NCBI RefSeq assembly: GCF_027596085.1
Contig: NC_072452.1
Coordinates: forward strand, 5,992,290 to 6,056,289
Length of the DNA: 64,000 nucleotides
DNA from: Anoplopoma fimbria
Taxonomy: Eukaryota > Chordata > Actinopteri > Perciformes > Anoplopomatidae
Reading direction: 5' to 3'
Translations under genes and position numbers: made by a program
Part shown: one piece after another, positions 39,831 through 52,259 of the stretch
Layout: every line of letters starts with the position of its first letter
Numbering within the stretch: the first letter of the stretch is position 1
Notes under the pieces: model-generated
Database searches by the model: none
Seen by the model: the letters and a program-made list of their open reading frames with translations, nothing else
Told to the model about the DNA's origin: nothing

Positions 39831-42800
39831 TGTGTAATTTTGGATTTCCTTTCCAGTGAACAGGCAGGTGACATTTGTTAATGACCAAAGAGGAGAGATG
39901 CATTCGTCATGATAGACAGCAGGCTGTAAACTTCCCCCAAGATGGTGACTTTTAGAAAGTTCTCGCTTTTACTTGAATGCACTTTGTCATTTAATAATTA
40001 CATTTGATGGAGCTGATATTTAAACACAGCAACACAGTGAAACGTGAACACGATGGTTCTTTAGTTAGATATATTTGGGTTTTGGTGTGACCTGATAATA
40101 ATTAGATTTGTGCCTGTATTGAGTGAGCAATGGGACATTTTGAGCACTTAAAAAAAAAAAAGCACATAAATTATACTTTGTACAGAAATGTCCATGATGA
40201 GAATCAGTTTAATGTGGCACTATTTCAAACAGTGAATTAGAAACAGTAGGTGATTAGTTTTTATTTGTCTCAATCTGCTAGTGTGATTATCTATATTTTC
40301 TAGTGAAGTAGTGAAGGACTTAGACAAACAGCACAGCCACACAATAGTTGTGTTTTTTTACAATTTCAGTTACATACTTAATGTATGGACATTTATAAAA
40401 TTCCGTTTTTACTTTACTTTATTTGTACTTTATTAGCTTGCAACCTTAGCTTCCTATGGTGTCCCGAGTCCCCATAAGGGGTCATTCTATGTTCCTCATT
40501 GTAAGAGATTGGTACGGTCCATTTTTGCAGTTCACATTGTTTAAGAATGAAGGGAGATGGACTCTTCAAATGCAGGTTGAATGTTAAAAATAAATTTATC
40601 CACAGTGGAGATTTCACTGTCTAAAATCATGAAAACTGTCTGGCTGCGAGTGTGAGGGTGTATGTTTCAAGAAGTACAACATCAGTAAGCCTATAAACTG
40701 TAGAGGGTGCTCTCAACGTAACTGACTGATGGAAAAATCCATTTAACATTTGACCTAGGGAAAAAAACCTTGCTGAGATCATAAAACCATTTCTAAGGTC
40801 TCCTTAATGTGTCAAATTGAGATGATATTGAGCTGACAAACATAGAAACATGGGGAAATAGCTAGCTCCCTGCCAAATAAGCAGCAAGTTAGCTAACTAA
40901 GGTAGTTGGCTAACTTGAACATTGCTGGTTACACAGCCGTGTCATTGTGTTTATTTATAGATTTTTGTTTTTGTTTATTAGCAGAAGTGCCCAACAAAAA
41001 TTAAGCGTAGAGCCCTAAATTGAGTCAATGTTACAATAGCTAGCTGACTTACAGGCTAATGTAGCTATAGGCCTGTTAACGTTACCAGTTGACCTTTTAC
41101 TCAAGTGAAATAGCAAAGCTGCAATGTAAGAAAAACATAAGTATTATTAGTAAAAGTAATTTAAAGTATCAAATTGAAAAGCACTGAAAATGATCCTGTG
41201 AGTGCTGCTCTATTATATATTATGTCATTGGATTATTATTACTGATGCATTCAAGGAGAAATATAATTGATCTCTAATAGTTTGTCAAGATGAAGCTAAT
41301 TTTAGCTATTTTATATACAACTGAGTAGTTTAATCAACACACAATGCATCATATTTTATAAGCTCATCCTATGCTTTGAAAGCAACATGTAACTCTCAAT
41401 TTGTCAAACAACTAAAAAAAACGTTTCCTTCTGAATTTTAGTAGAATAGAAGCATTAAGTGGCATGAAATGGACATACTTAAGTAAATGTAGTAATCCAA
41501 TGTGAGTTACAAATTAGGCAATCATTAACGATTCTCATGAAATGAGGTGATCACACTGTTCGTTGGAATTGAACCAATGATGATCTTCAGATGACGAGAA
41601 TTTCATACAACATATGATTCATGTGCTTGCAGTCCCAGTCTGTTTTGATGGCATGAAGTATAGTCTGATGTTAAAAGTGCCATAATTGCTATAATTAAAC
41701 GATCTAGTGCTCCTATAGTGATCCTAATAGGAGCATGAACACTCACTAAATCATTCAAAGAACCTCCCCACATTGTAAATGCAATAGATTTTAGCAGAAA
41801 ATGTCAGACAATGTTAGTCAGGGCATCTGCATGAGTCTCCTGAAGACATAATCAGCAATTAATCTACATCTTTTGATGATGTTTTTCCACGGTTTGTCTT
41901 CTATATAATGTTGACATCCTTTTAATTCTTCCATATGTAAATACACCTTGTGCATCCTGACAATATATGAAATCTCTTGCTATGCGTAGCTTAAACAGAC
42001 AATCGTACAGAAAATGGAAAATGTCAGGCAGTCCAATAACTCCCAATGCAAACAAAGCCTGTACTAAAGTTCCAGTGATTCAAAAAAGGGCATCACATTA
42101 CCATTCAGACTGAAGTTTCATATAGTTTATACCACTATGTAAAATTTAGGTTTATTTATACCGCATTAAGTCACTTAAAGATAACATTCATAGGCAGTCG
42201 AGTAAAACCAAATGCTGACTACAGACCTTAGCTATTGCAATCCTTTTTTTGACAGACCAATATTGGTGAGTAACAAGCACCATGCAAGGTTAAAATTAAT
42301 ATGTAACAGAAGCAGAATTGCTCATTGAATCAGCTCCCTGGAGGGTGATCTTTAGAAAAGCCTTTTACTTTATTTCTTTATTTCAAGGTGTAAGAGTTAA
42401 GAAAGAAGGCAAAAAACATTCTCAGATACTTTCTCTAAAGGTTAAGGCAAATGTGTCTCTCCCCGCTGAAAATGTAGTTTTTCAAGTAGATTAAAGACAA
42501 ACGAATCCAGCCCGGCTAACTCATTAAACTCGGTGGGATACTGCTGACCGGGGCGTCTGAGCTGCAGGTTGAATCGTGCCGCTGGCAGAGGCACACACCT
42601 TATTTGTTTGAAAGGGTCTGAACCCTAAAGTCTTGTTTTCTGTCAGAGTTTGCATCTTTCTTTGGACACCCCTCCTTGAAACTTTTAGGACACAAGCTCC
42701 CTGAAGACCTCTTTTGTCCTCCTGTCGGTTGCTGGCTTAATCGTAGGTTATAGTTGTATTTTTCACTGGCATGAAATTGTAGATGAAAGAGAGAAGCAGG

Positions 42801-43739
42801 TTTTTTTTTTTCCTCTATCCTGTATTCAGCTCTGGCACTCAAAGCACAACTTAAGTAGCATGAGAGAGGGGAAAGCATCATCTCGCGGTTTGAAAAGGAT
42901 AAGAGGAGGATTATTACACTGAGCCAGTACACTACTTCTTAAAGTGTCTCTCTCAAAGTGTCCCTGAACAGACATTTGGCCATGGATGCTCATTTGAGGG
43001 CTTTAATTTGACTGAAAATGGACCATTCCAGTTTGATTTACCACTGAGCGGTGTTGTCTAAAGGTGGGCACATAATCATGACAGCCAAATCTCCCTTTTT
43101 CCCTGTCACTGTTCTAGCTGTTAAGTGAAATTAGAAACAGTGAGGTTGAGATTGTTTTGATCGTCCCGGAAGGATCCTTGCCGTGAGCTGATGTGTTTAT
43201 TTGTGTGCGGTGGAGTTAATAAATTATTTCAAGTCACAACAAATGGAACAATACGGGAGGCAGTGCTGCGCAGTTTCACATTTTTGGAATTGGAAACGGT
43301 GCAAGACCACCTGCAGTCTGTATCATATCCAGACAGCCTGCCACATCTGAGGGTGCATTAAAGGAACCCCAAAATTAGTTTTTTTCTATCATAACTCCTT
43401 CTGCTACTTTAAAACAAATTAGCTCCGGTGCATTCAGGCTCACACTGTCCCTCTGCTTCCTCCCACATACTCATTACCATTGATAGCAGTCATATCAATC
43501 TCACCAGTTATGGCTCATAGAAATAGCAGAGGAGTAGGACGGAAATGCAACTGTTTGCCATGGTCATCGGATTAGCAAAAAAGACAATGGAGATTGTTGT
43601 TAGTTGTCATGGTGACAACACAAGTCAAGGGTAAGAGAGTGGATGTAGCACCAGAAACAGATGACTGGCTGGTGGGGAGTGAGGCTGAGCGCTGCCAGTG
43701 GCCACCAGCCTGATGTATGGCCCATTTTTCTGTAGTCAG

Positions 43740-44640
43740 TGTAGCATTAAAGCATCGCGGGATTAGCAAGCTAGCTGACTAGCCAGCTGTCCGCTAATTA
43801 GCGTGTTCATTCCACCATGTTTAAATGCTACGCTGGGTACAGAAAATAACCTGAAGAGAGTTCGCATTTATCTGCCGATAGCAAAACGCTTTTCTATGAC
43901 AAAGAGTGTGTGTCTGAAGCACTAAGTTGTTAGTTCTTAATGATTTACTGTTACTCTAATTTGCTCTCTATGCTTCGTAACGTTACTACTCCACTGCTCA
44001 TTTTAGTGATTACTTTAAAACCTCGCCTCGGTGAGTCTGCACCTTACCTCTGTTGCCGTAAGTCGGTTTAGTTTATATGGAAGTTAGCCCCATACAACGG
44101 TCGCAATGGCAAAAATACACATAAAAATGGCCCCCGCTCTGACAATCCAGCTACGTTGATTTCAATGGCTATGTCCGAACTGCTCCTACTTTATTTCTTT
44201 CTTAGTGACGTTCTCTGATCTGTTAAATAACTACCACAAATCTGAACTATTTCTGAAAGTTTTCTTTACTTGAAACGTGAACTGCTATTAGCCTACTCAC
44301 CCTGGAAAAACCGCTAGGCCTAAATAATGTGCTCTGATGCTCTGAAAGGAGCACTGCAAAGTATTTTTAAAATGATGATGTCATAGTGATGTCATTAGGC
44401 TTATCTCTGTTTTGGCGAGGAGACTTCAAACTTATAACGGAAAGACAGAGGGTTTGTGGTTTTAAAGATGTCTCCCTGCCAGACTCTCCTGTTGCATTAT
44501 GGGAAAAGTAGGCTTTACCCACAGGTAGGACTAAAACTCAGTGTGTTTTGGCCTCTGCTTATTCGAATTTGAATTCTCTTTTTTTAATTGATGTCTTCTG
44601 AGTTCCCCAGCGTTATGAAAACAAAATAATAAACCACTGC
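43740..44640 (-). repeat. Interspersed repeat, inverted relative to the copy at 19055-19440
   Basis: The part 43740-44190 aligns in reverse complement with 19055-19440. The adjacent part to about 44640, containing GACATCACTATGACATCATC on the minus strand, follows the same kind of dispersed fish sequence, so the whole may be one element of about 0.9 kb. No coding capacity and no clear terminal repeats were seen. Confidence 0.5.
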
Positions 44641-44925
44641 AGTATTCCTTTAAAGTGGCCTTCAAAGTTGGAGTCTTTTTTGTTTCAATTATGGCTTGAA
44701 AGATGTGTTCCAGGTATTTTCCAAGATGACAATGATTAGAAAACGAATGCTTATATCGTAGACTGCATGGCTCTTGATTATTATATAAAAGAAAGGTTAA
44801 ATTAATTAACTACACAGCTCCATAAAAAAAGTCGTCTGAAACCTTGAAAATCATGGTTTCAAACGACAGGGTTTCCAAAAGCTATTGCAGCAGCTCCATG
44901 ACGTCAGATGAGGTTAAATACACTG

Positions 44926-44931
44926 TTTATT
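44926..44931 (-). terminator. Candidate polyadenylation signal of tmem271
   Basis: AATAAA on the minus strand, about 400 bases after the tmem271 stop codon. It is the nearest canonical hexamer I found on this strand. Confidence 0.4.
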
Positions 44932-45196
44932 CACAAGTAAAAATGTCAACAGCAAACATTCAAAACACAAACTCTGCTTTTGTTACACAAGCAAGCTGTT
45001 GCGTTCACGGACCTTGATTTGCCCGCACTGTCTGGGCCACATCACTCATCTGTTCATCTAGTCAGTCTGCCTGCTGCTGTAGCCTACACTACCAGGTGAG
45101 ATGTTAGAAAAACATCAGGATGAGAAGGAAATCAGCTGAATTCAAACCCACTGCTGCTCTCCTACTTTGTAACTTACTGCTCTTGTGCGGGGATGT

Positions 45197-45263
45197 TGGA
45201 GGAGGAGGAGGAGGAGGAAGAAGAGGATGAGAAGAAGAAGAAGAAGAAGAAGAAGAAGAGGGG
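45197..45263 (+). repeat. Purine tract of GGA and GAA triplets
   Basis: A run of GGA units changes into AGA/GAA units for about 67 bases, nearly pure purine on the + strand. It lies 65-131 bases after the tmem271 stop, so it would be a CUU/CUC tract in the 3' UTR. Confidence 0.9.
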
Positions 45264-45327
45264 AATAGTTTAAGCACAAAATCAATTGATTGTCACAGCG
45301 GAGGAGGAGAAACACGCTCCAGAGCGG

Positions 45328-46116
45328 CTATGTGTTGCATGCCTCAGCGGGGAAAATGTCCTCGTATGCGGGTGGCAGCTCGCTGGGGAGCGGGTAAGAG
45401 AAAGGGAAGCAATGATTGAGCTCCGGGTCCGTGGGCGAGTATCCCGGCAGCTCGATGGACGGGTGTCCCCCGCACTGCACTTCTGCACCTGTCTCGTCAA
45501 ACACGTTAAAAACACCCAGGTTGATGTAAGACACCGGCTGGAAGTCCACCGAGCAGTCCCGCTCCTCGCTGAAGAGCATCGCCCCGCCGCGCTCCCTCTG
45601 ACACTGGCGGCTCCTGGAGAACTGCGCCGTCTTGTACCTCTTGATCACCAGCAGGTTGATGAGCCCGAGGAGGCACTCCAAGGTGCTGAGGACGGTGGAG
45701 ACGACCAGGCTGCGCTGGTACTCCCTCAGCTGCTCGCAGGCAGGGTTCGCAACCACCGAGTGGAAGCAGTAATGGGTGTATTTCCTCTCCACCAGGGAAG
45801 CCGTGTCTCCGTCCACCACCGCGCCGGAGAAGGCGGTGAGGACCCCCAGCAAGAACACCACAACACCGAGGAGAAAGAAATTCCTGCAGCCGGGCTTCTC
45901 CATGCAACAGATCAGCGCGGAGCCCAGCAGCACCTGCCCGACCCCCACCAGGAGCCCGGAGTAGAAAGCCCCGGCCGCGGCTCCGAGGTGGAAGTGCGCT
46001 CTCACCGTAGATCCCAACGAGACGCATCTTAATCCAACGACAACTTCGCTCAGGGCGCACACGAAGAGGAGGGTGCTGGAGAAGACGGTGCACAGTCCTT
46101 TCCCACTCAACTTCAT
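45328..46116 (-). CDS. tmem271: Four-pass transmembrane protein, TMEM271-like (single exon)
   Basis: One uninterrupted frame of 262 codons plus stop, starting at ATG 46114-46116. Four hydrophobic helices are visible at about residues 7-29, 45-71, 79-101 and 135-158. The loop between helices 3 and 4 carries Cys117 and Cys127, which could pair. A cytosol-type basic segment (159-176) follows, then a Tyr/Pro-rich tail with a PPAY motif at 248-251, a PPxY-type WW-domain ligand. The N-terminus (MKLSGKGLCTVFSS) and the stretch LGAAAGAFYSGLL match what I remember of vertebrate TMEM271, and human TMEM271 is also next to PIGG. The function is unknown to me. The gene is GC-rich in an AT-rich region, and the frames on the opposite strand are shadows of it. 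The coding call is strong; the name is somewhat less so. Confidence 0.82.
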   Translation of the reverse strand: MKLSGKGLCTVFSSTLLFVCALSEVVVGLRCVSLGSTVRAHFHLGAAAGAFYSGLLVGVGQVLLGSALICCMEKPGCRNFFLLGVVVFLLGVLTAFSGAVVDGDTASLVERKYTHYCFHSVVANPACEQLREYQRSLVVSTVLSTLECLLGLINLLVIKRYKTAQFSRSRQCQRERGGAMLFSEERDCSVDFQPVSYINLGVFNVFDETGAEVQCGGHPSIELPGYSPTDPELNHCFPFSYPLPSELPPAYEDIFPAEACNT

Positions 46117-46285
46117 TATATTCCACCTCTGCCGCTCTCGAGCCCTCTCCCCCCTTCTTCATCCTCCTTCGTCTCCTCTGGAAGCGCTCTCACGTCGGGA
46201 CATCATCTGCCGGTGACTCCTCCGGTTCAGAGCGGGCGATGCTGGCCTCTGTGGCGTCTCTCTCCCATCCCCGCCGCCTTACGGG

Positions 46286-46296
46286 AATATATAAAT
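46286..46296 (-). promoter_or_regulatory. Possible TATA element upstream of tmem271
   Basis: TATATAT within ATTTATATATTCC on the minus strand, about 170 bases above the ATG and just outside the CG-rich block. The same bases also read TATATAAAT on the + strand, so the orientation is not decided by sequence alone. Confidence 0.3.
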
Positions 46297-46319
46297 AACT
46301 AATGCCCGAGACCGCGCTC

Positions 46320-48320
46320 CGTTTTGCACTTATCTGTAATCCATACGCAGGCAAAGATCACTTTACCCCCAGATCACCTAACCGCCCATCACACTCTGAA
46401 GGCACTCTCCTGACCAAAAGTTTTTGGTTTTTTTTTTTTTTCTTCCTTCTCCTGAAGAGGGAGTCTCATCCGCAGTCCGCCAAGTCCTCACGTCGAATGG
46501 TGTGTGGCGTTTTTGTGGCAGAGAAGGAGGAGGCAGCTTGAGCCGGAGATGCTCGAGGGTCCCGTGGACCAATGACCGATGACCCACCGGCCCCTCACAT
46601 CACCTCAACACTCCCACAGTGTGTCTAAGGCCCCCCCGTGGTGGCTTTAAACCTTTTAAATTAAAAGGTGGCCAAACGACTTTTGGTTGGTGATCGAGAA
46701 ATAAAAAAACCCCAGCAGGAGCAGAAATCATTGGCTTTCAGGAACATTCATTTAGTTCACAGTCCCTGGTCGTAAAATCAGTGTGGTAGCAGTAGCTGCG
46801 AGTCAATGAACTTAATTAGTGCTGGTGCTAAACTGTAATCCTGCAAAAAGGTGGATATACTGATTTCCCCCCCCACACTTTGACATTGTATACTGCATAC
46901 ATACTGTGATGTGTCGACGTCAGCCCTGCATAATGTACTCATGGATTGTTGTTTGTCAGGTGGATCTTTCTGGAAATCAGAGACAAAAGCATTAATAATA
47001 GAGCAGTGCTGCTCTGTGCTCTGTCCGTGGTGCTGAAACATCCAGCCCGGGCCAGATGGCAGCTGACTGCACTCCTCTACATCTTTTCCCTCTCAGCCAA
47101 CCTCCCAGAAAAAACACACCAGGTGTTTTTGTTGAACGCAGGAGAAACTATACATCTCAACTTTTATTTATCACAGATTTAATAACCCCTTGGGTAGGTG
47201 GGGATATAACTGTGGACTGTTTTTGTCCAAATGACCTTGGCGTTCGTGAGGGTCACTTGCTACAGGCAATCAGAGAGAAGCATAGAAAGGAGCAGAGGTG
47301 TTACAGGGTAGATTACTGAGAAATCTCTTAAGTCCCAAAACAAATGTAGAAGGACATTGAAAGTCGATGCTGTGATGTCAAACAGAAGTGGGCTAAAGGT
47401 AGCCTATGAGAGTGAAGTCCATGTTTATTCTGTTCTTTAGTTCATATTCCGGTGGTCATGCTGGATGGAGGAGCTCAGGGATCAGACTGGGTCAGATGAA
47501 GTTAAAGCAAGACTATAAGAGGCAGTAATCACAGAGGTGCTCTGAGCTAAATGCTAACATCAGCATGCTCACAATGACAATGTGTGCATGTTTATGAGTA
47601 GCAGTTATAATGGTTGCCATTTTAGACACAAATATTTTAATAATAAATGTAGAATATAATAAAATATTGAAATGTTGGAATGCGAAAAGTTAGAAGGAAA
47701 ATGTGCATATCAAATGAAAGTGGTATGTGCTGAATAAAAGTGCTCAGTTGCAACATTTTGGATTATAAGCACTAAACTCTTTAGCTTTGCAGGTATTTGT
47801 AGATAAAACAAAGCATTGAAATGTAAAAATAAATGATGGTTTAAATAGACATTTCACAACACAAAGTAAGTCAAAGTTTTTTTTATGGCAATCCATCCTG
47901 TAGTGGAGATATTTCAGTCCGGACAAATGTGTTGGACCGACTGAAAGACTGTCCTGCCATGCCAGATGCATTCCTCTGTGGATTGCAGTGTCAAAGACAT
48001 GTCATAAACCCAAGCTAGCTGAAAATATTTGAAAAATTACAAAATTAGTTTCGGAACTGAGAAGCCTCAGAAGGCAGTCATTCACCTGAGAAAAGTTCAA
48101 GGATATGTAAAACGATGCTGTGAACAAATTGTTGCAGCTTGTTGGATTCGATTTGTTTCCAATTAATTTACTCTGGACGTAAAAACTTTCAGAGGACAAG
48201 CGCAACTTTTTCACTTAATGAACCAAACGTTTGATGGCTGCAGGTGAGAGAATAACACCAGGGAAAGCCCTCGCCCATCCATTCATCACAATGAGCCACC
48301 TCATTGACTGTACCAGTGCA
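46320..48320. other. Intergenic, upstream of tmem271
   Basis: No exon was recognised. At about 47544-47615 there is a stretch (AAATGCTAACATCAGCATGC and following) resembling a very common fish repeat motif; it is too short to classify. Confidence 0.4.
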
Positions 48321-48325
48321 GCTGC

Positions 48326-48540
<215 letters not shown>

Positions 48541-48644
48541 AGCGGGACTCTAATTAGGTCATTGCTACTTTGCATAGGTTTGCAGTTATTTGAAGCTGCT
48601 GTGAACGATGTGTTGATGATCTGCTGAGTGGTTGATTGATTGGC

Positions 48645-48782
48645 AGTCCTGCTTGCTGGCAGTGGGTGTGGGTCGCTTCAGTGGCAGCACTGACGATGTC
48701 GACACTATCACCGGCAGCAGTGAGACGGACTGGATCCCTCACATCACATCATTTGACCCAAACACACCGGGCCTCAGCAAGA
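48645..48782 (+). other. Exon-like open segment, unassigned
   Basis: After an acceptor-like TGATTGGCAG, the frame reads a stretch with coding-like composition (STDDVDTITGSSETDWIPHI followed by TSFDPNTPG). It runs into an A-rich tract. I do not recognise the protein. It may be a single exon of an unidentified + strand gene, a relic of one, or chance. No clear donor follows. Confidence 0.3.
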
Positions 48783-49187
48783 AAAAAAAAAAACAGCTCC
48801 TAGTCTTCTGTTACGGTATTGTATAATGTCAACAGTTTGCTGATCAGCAGATTCAAACTAATCTTCACATTTGTTGTTCCATAATGTGGGCGTCTTTTGA
48901 GACTGTAGCTGTGATTAAGAGCTATACAAATAAACTCGGACCAGGCCAGCTCAGACAATGGCTTCAGTTAACTTAAGGTAGGAGCAGTCGCAGGCACGAA
49001 TTTTAATCTTAGAAAAAACTACTGAATTCAATTGTCCAAAAAATTTGATGAAGCAGAAGTTGTTAACAGCCTCGGCCTTTCTTCAAGGCACAAGGAGAGC
49101 CCCGCTCACCTCCATAAAACAGGCAATTAACCTGTCATGGTCACAAACCTGGCAGATGCTGCAACTGAAGGGGAAAGTCCCCCCCAC

Positions 49188-49189
49188 AC

Positions 49190-49242
<53 letters not shown>

Positions 49243-49247
49243 ACAGG
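49188..49247 (+). repeat. (CA)n microsatellite
   Basis: About 50-60 bases of alternating CA with a few interruptions at each end. Confidence 0.95.
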
Positions 49248-49383
49248 CTGCAACAGCAGTGTAAGGAAATCATGGTTAACCAAACACAAACCTATTCAGA
49301 GTTCTCACTTCAAGATTAAAAATTAATTTTCTCCTTCAAGAGCAGCTTTTTTTAAAAATGTAAGTCACAGTGCACGTGCAAAT

Positions 49384-49389
49384 GCGCGC

Positions 49390-49465
<76 letters not shown>
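49384..49465 (+). repeat. (CG)n(TG)n microsatellite
   Basis: A short GCGCGCGCG block runs directly into about 70 bases of TG. It lies only 137 bases from the preceding CA array. Confidence 0.95.
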
Positions 49466-49467
<2 letters not shown>

Positions 49468-49469
49468 AG

Positions 49470-50990
49470 CTCCCACTGCTTTAGCTGTGCCAAGAGTCAG
49501 CTGTGAAGGGACTGCTTCGGCTTCTCAGATGCAGTTTTACGGCAGCAGTTACAACAGCGGTGACAGGTCAGCCTGTAAAATCCTGTGTTAGCCTATAAAT
49601 ATTAATGAATCTAAAGCACTCTCCACTGTTGTCGGCTGGAACTGGGAGGGACTCAAACTATGTTTATCTCAAAGAGGAATTGACTCACAACTGCATAGAA
49701 TCAATACAGAGGCGGAGGACCTGTCCAGTCAGGATAAGACGAGGGACGTGGCCTGTCAAATCTGTGGGACTGTAGGGAAAATGAACAGAGAAGCAAGGGA
49801 GTAAAAGGGCAAAAGAGTATTATTTAAAACTGCTTAAGTCAATATTTTTATATTAACGATAGATCTAATGACAACGTGTGATGTGAAAGGCGTTGCTTGT
49901 TCTGACAAACCCACAAAAAAAAAAAAATCACTTAACTTGGCAGTTCCCCTAAGCTCAGCAGAGGGTTTTGAGCCTCTTTTAGCAAATACTTTTGGTTTTC
50001 CGGACCTCAACAAAGGTTACTGCTGTCAGCGGAAACGCCCTGATAAACCAACTGTACCCTTCCAGCACAACTCCAAACAGAAATAGCCAGAAAACAATAG
50101 CAACTGATGTTAGGTGGTGAGTGGGTGAGATTTTTCTTACTAAGGAGAAGGAGACCAAAACAGAACTTCAAGGAGTGCAAATTGGACTTAAATGTGTCTC
50201 TTGTGCCGGTAACACGACTCCATGTGAATGCATATTGTTTCTCTGTTTCTGCTGAAATTCAACAACTGTTTGCTAGCGGTTTGTTAATGTTGCTAGCAAT
50301 AACTTTATTTGATTATTTAATTTATTTTGTTGTATTTTGAGCTTGCTCTGCTGCCCCCAAGTGGCAAAGTGGCTATATGGGACCTAAATACGAAATTCAG
50401 AGCATTAACATGGCAGCATAACCCTAACTAACAGTACAAAAACACAGTATCAGACCTAGTAGACAGATTACTTTATCAGTCTGGAACTAACCTCCACCAT
50501 TACCCAACTAATGATGCTGTAACCAGGATCACCATCACCATTATCAGTCATTGTCAAAAAGAACTTCAAAGAAAATGAATAGTATTTCGCCTCATGATTT
50601 CAATCAAAAGTCAATTAACTTCAAACTGTTACCCTGGTCATTTAAATTTGCCCTATCTGTCATAATGGACTTAATCGCTCAACTATAAATATTTTCAATT
50701 TATTTCCACGGAGTGCTTCTAATCAAACTTCTTGTCAGCCATTTTTCTAAAGAGTAAAGGGCACAAAGAGCCGCACTGGCTAAATCAAGAAAATACAATT
50801 AAATCACAAAGACAAACAACAGTTAATGTGAGAGTGAATTCTATTCATTCTACATCCCACTCAGTTCACTTTGTTATTTATAAACAAAATGAAGTCAGTT
50901 ATAAATCATCCTTCAGGCTTTAAGTACATTTCTCCCATATTCATTAACATTGTGATAGTTCTGCTACGTCCTAAAGAAGATTTAATTGGT
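49470..50990. other. Intergenic, nothing recognised
   Basis: AT-rich sequence. Short + strand frames at 49.9 and 50.1 kb have no family features. Confidence 0.4.
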
Positions 50991-51008
50991 TTTCCCTTCC
51001 CTTTTCCA

Positions 51009-51098
51009 GAGCAGTGCTGATGATGATGATGATGATGATGATCTCATTATGACCGCGGTTCGGAGAAGGGTATGGCATGCAACAAAGGTCCACAAAGA
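51009..51098 (+). other. Exon-like segment with Asp run, unassigned
   Basis: The acceptor CTTTTCCAG (ending about 51008) and a strong donor GAT|GTAAGT bracket 90 bases (30 codons) that are open in one frame. They encode a run of Asp from a GAT microsatellite and then LIMTAVRRRVWHATKVHKD. The splice context is good, but the peptide matches nothing I know. It could belong with the segment at 48645 or be a chance arrangement. Confidence 0.3.
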
Positions 51099-51484
51099 TG
51101 TAAGTCTATATTTTTCTTACTTCCAGCTAATCGTTCATAAAGAAACAATGATTTAGTCTTAGTCTCAATAACGTCCAACTGCCCTATACTCTGTCTGTGG
51201 CCCTCAGCCTCAAGCCCACTGGTTCTTCTTTACAAAATGGGCCAGAAATTAAAATAATTGATTTTTAACAGCTAAATAATTTCACAAAACAGCTGGGCGC
51301 TGTAGGATTTAGCAATTATCACTCAAACACACGTTAATGATGCAAAAGTACATTTGCTGTGGACTGTTTACAGCCACGGGTTTATACACTTTTTGTGCGC
51401 TAGTGAATATTTGAGGCAACATGGATGTATGCGGGATCGACTCAAAATGAACTACAGTGCCCATCTTCATAGTGATGAAGGAGC

Positions 51485-52110
51485 ATGTCTGACACATTGA
51501 TGTGTCACCTCCGCTCCCTCTCCCCCGCTGATCTTTCCTCTTCCGTTACCTCTGCCCTCCCTGACCCTGAATCCTTCTCTCTCCTATCCCCCGATACTGC
51601 TACTGATCTTCTCCTCTCCACCCTTTCCTCCTCTTTGGACAACCTCTGTCCCTTCACCTCCAGGCCTGCACGCCCAACTCCTCCTGCCCCATGGCTGTGG
51701 GACTCAGTGCGTACTGATAGACGGAGCCTAAGAGCGGCTGAGCGTAAATGGAGAACAGGCAAACTCCCGGAGGACCTTCTTAACTTCCAATCTCTCCTTT
51801 CCACTTTTTCCTCCTCTCTAGCTACTGCTAAAGCGGCTTTTTTCCGCTCTAAAATCCTAACCTCTGCTTCCAATCCTAAAAAACTCTTCGAAACTTTCTC
51901 TTCACTCCTCCAACCCCCACCCCCTCCTCCTACTTCCTCCCTTCTCCCTGATGATTTCGCCAACTTCTTTGACAAGAAGGTAAACGATATCAGATCCTCC
52001 TTCTCTCAGCCCCCTCTCCCTGTCCACCCTCTCCCTCTCTACCCTCTACAGCTCTTCCCCCTCAGCTCCCCCTTCCCTCTCCACACCCCATCTTACCCTA
52101 TTTTGCTCCC
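51485..52110 (+). pseudogene. L2 ORF2, linker region (frame 1 of broken ORF)
   Basis: A Ser/Pro/Leu-rich linker with LRAAERKWRTGKLPEDLL and FANFFDKKVNDIRSSF, typical of the segment that precedes the reverse transcriptase in fish L2 elements. After about 52100 this frame leaves the coding sense; the continuation (SLDPIPSPLLQ and TELLPFLTHLINTSLVSGCF) is in the next frame. The apparent ATG at 51485 probably belongs to flanking sequence. Confidence 0.75.
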
Positions 52111-52259
52111 CTCTCCCCTAACGAGGTCCTCGACCTTGTTACATCTAACCGCCCCACCACGTGCTCCCTTGACCCGATCCCCTCCCCTCTTCTTCAGTCT
52201 ATTGCCACTGAACTCCTTCCTTTCCTCACCCACCTCATCAACACATCTCTCGTCTCGGG

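Larger units (their letters stand above)
36201..43735. other. Intergenic stretch without recognised genes
   Basis: No coding exon with family features was seen. Contents include a dispersed repeat at about 37055-37310, a poly(T) run near 39310-39330 and a decayed SINE near 39640-39830. The remaining sequence is AT-rich. Confidence 0.45.

Noticed and set aside
45286..46032. 248-codon + strand frame opposite tmem271, and another minus frame at 45506-46162
   Set aside because: Both are shadows of the GC-rich tmem271 coding sequence. They are Arg/Pro/Gly-rich, without domains, while the 45328-46116 frame has four clean membrane helices.
51505..51975. 156-codon minus-strand frame over the start of the LINE
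   Set aside because: Antisense shadow of the L2 linker region; charged low-complexity peptide with no family features.
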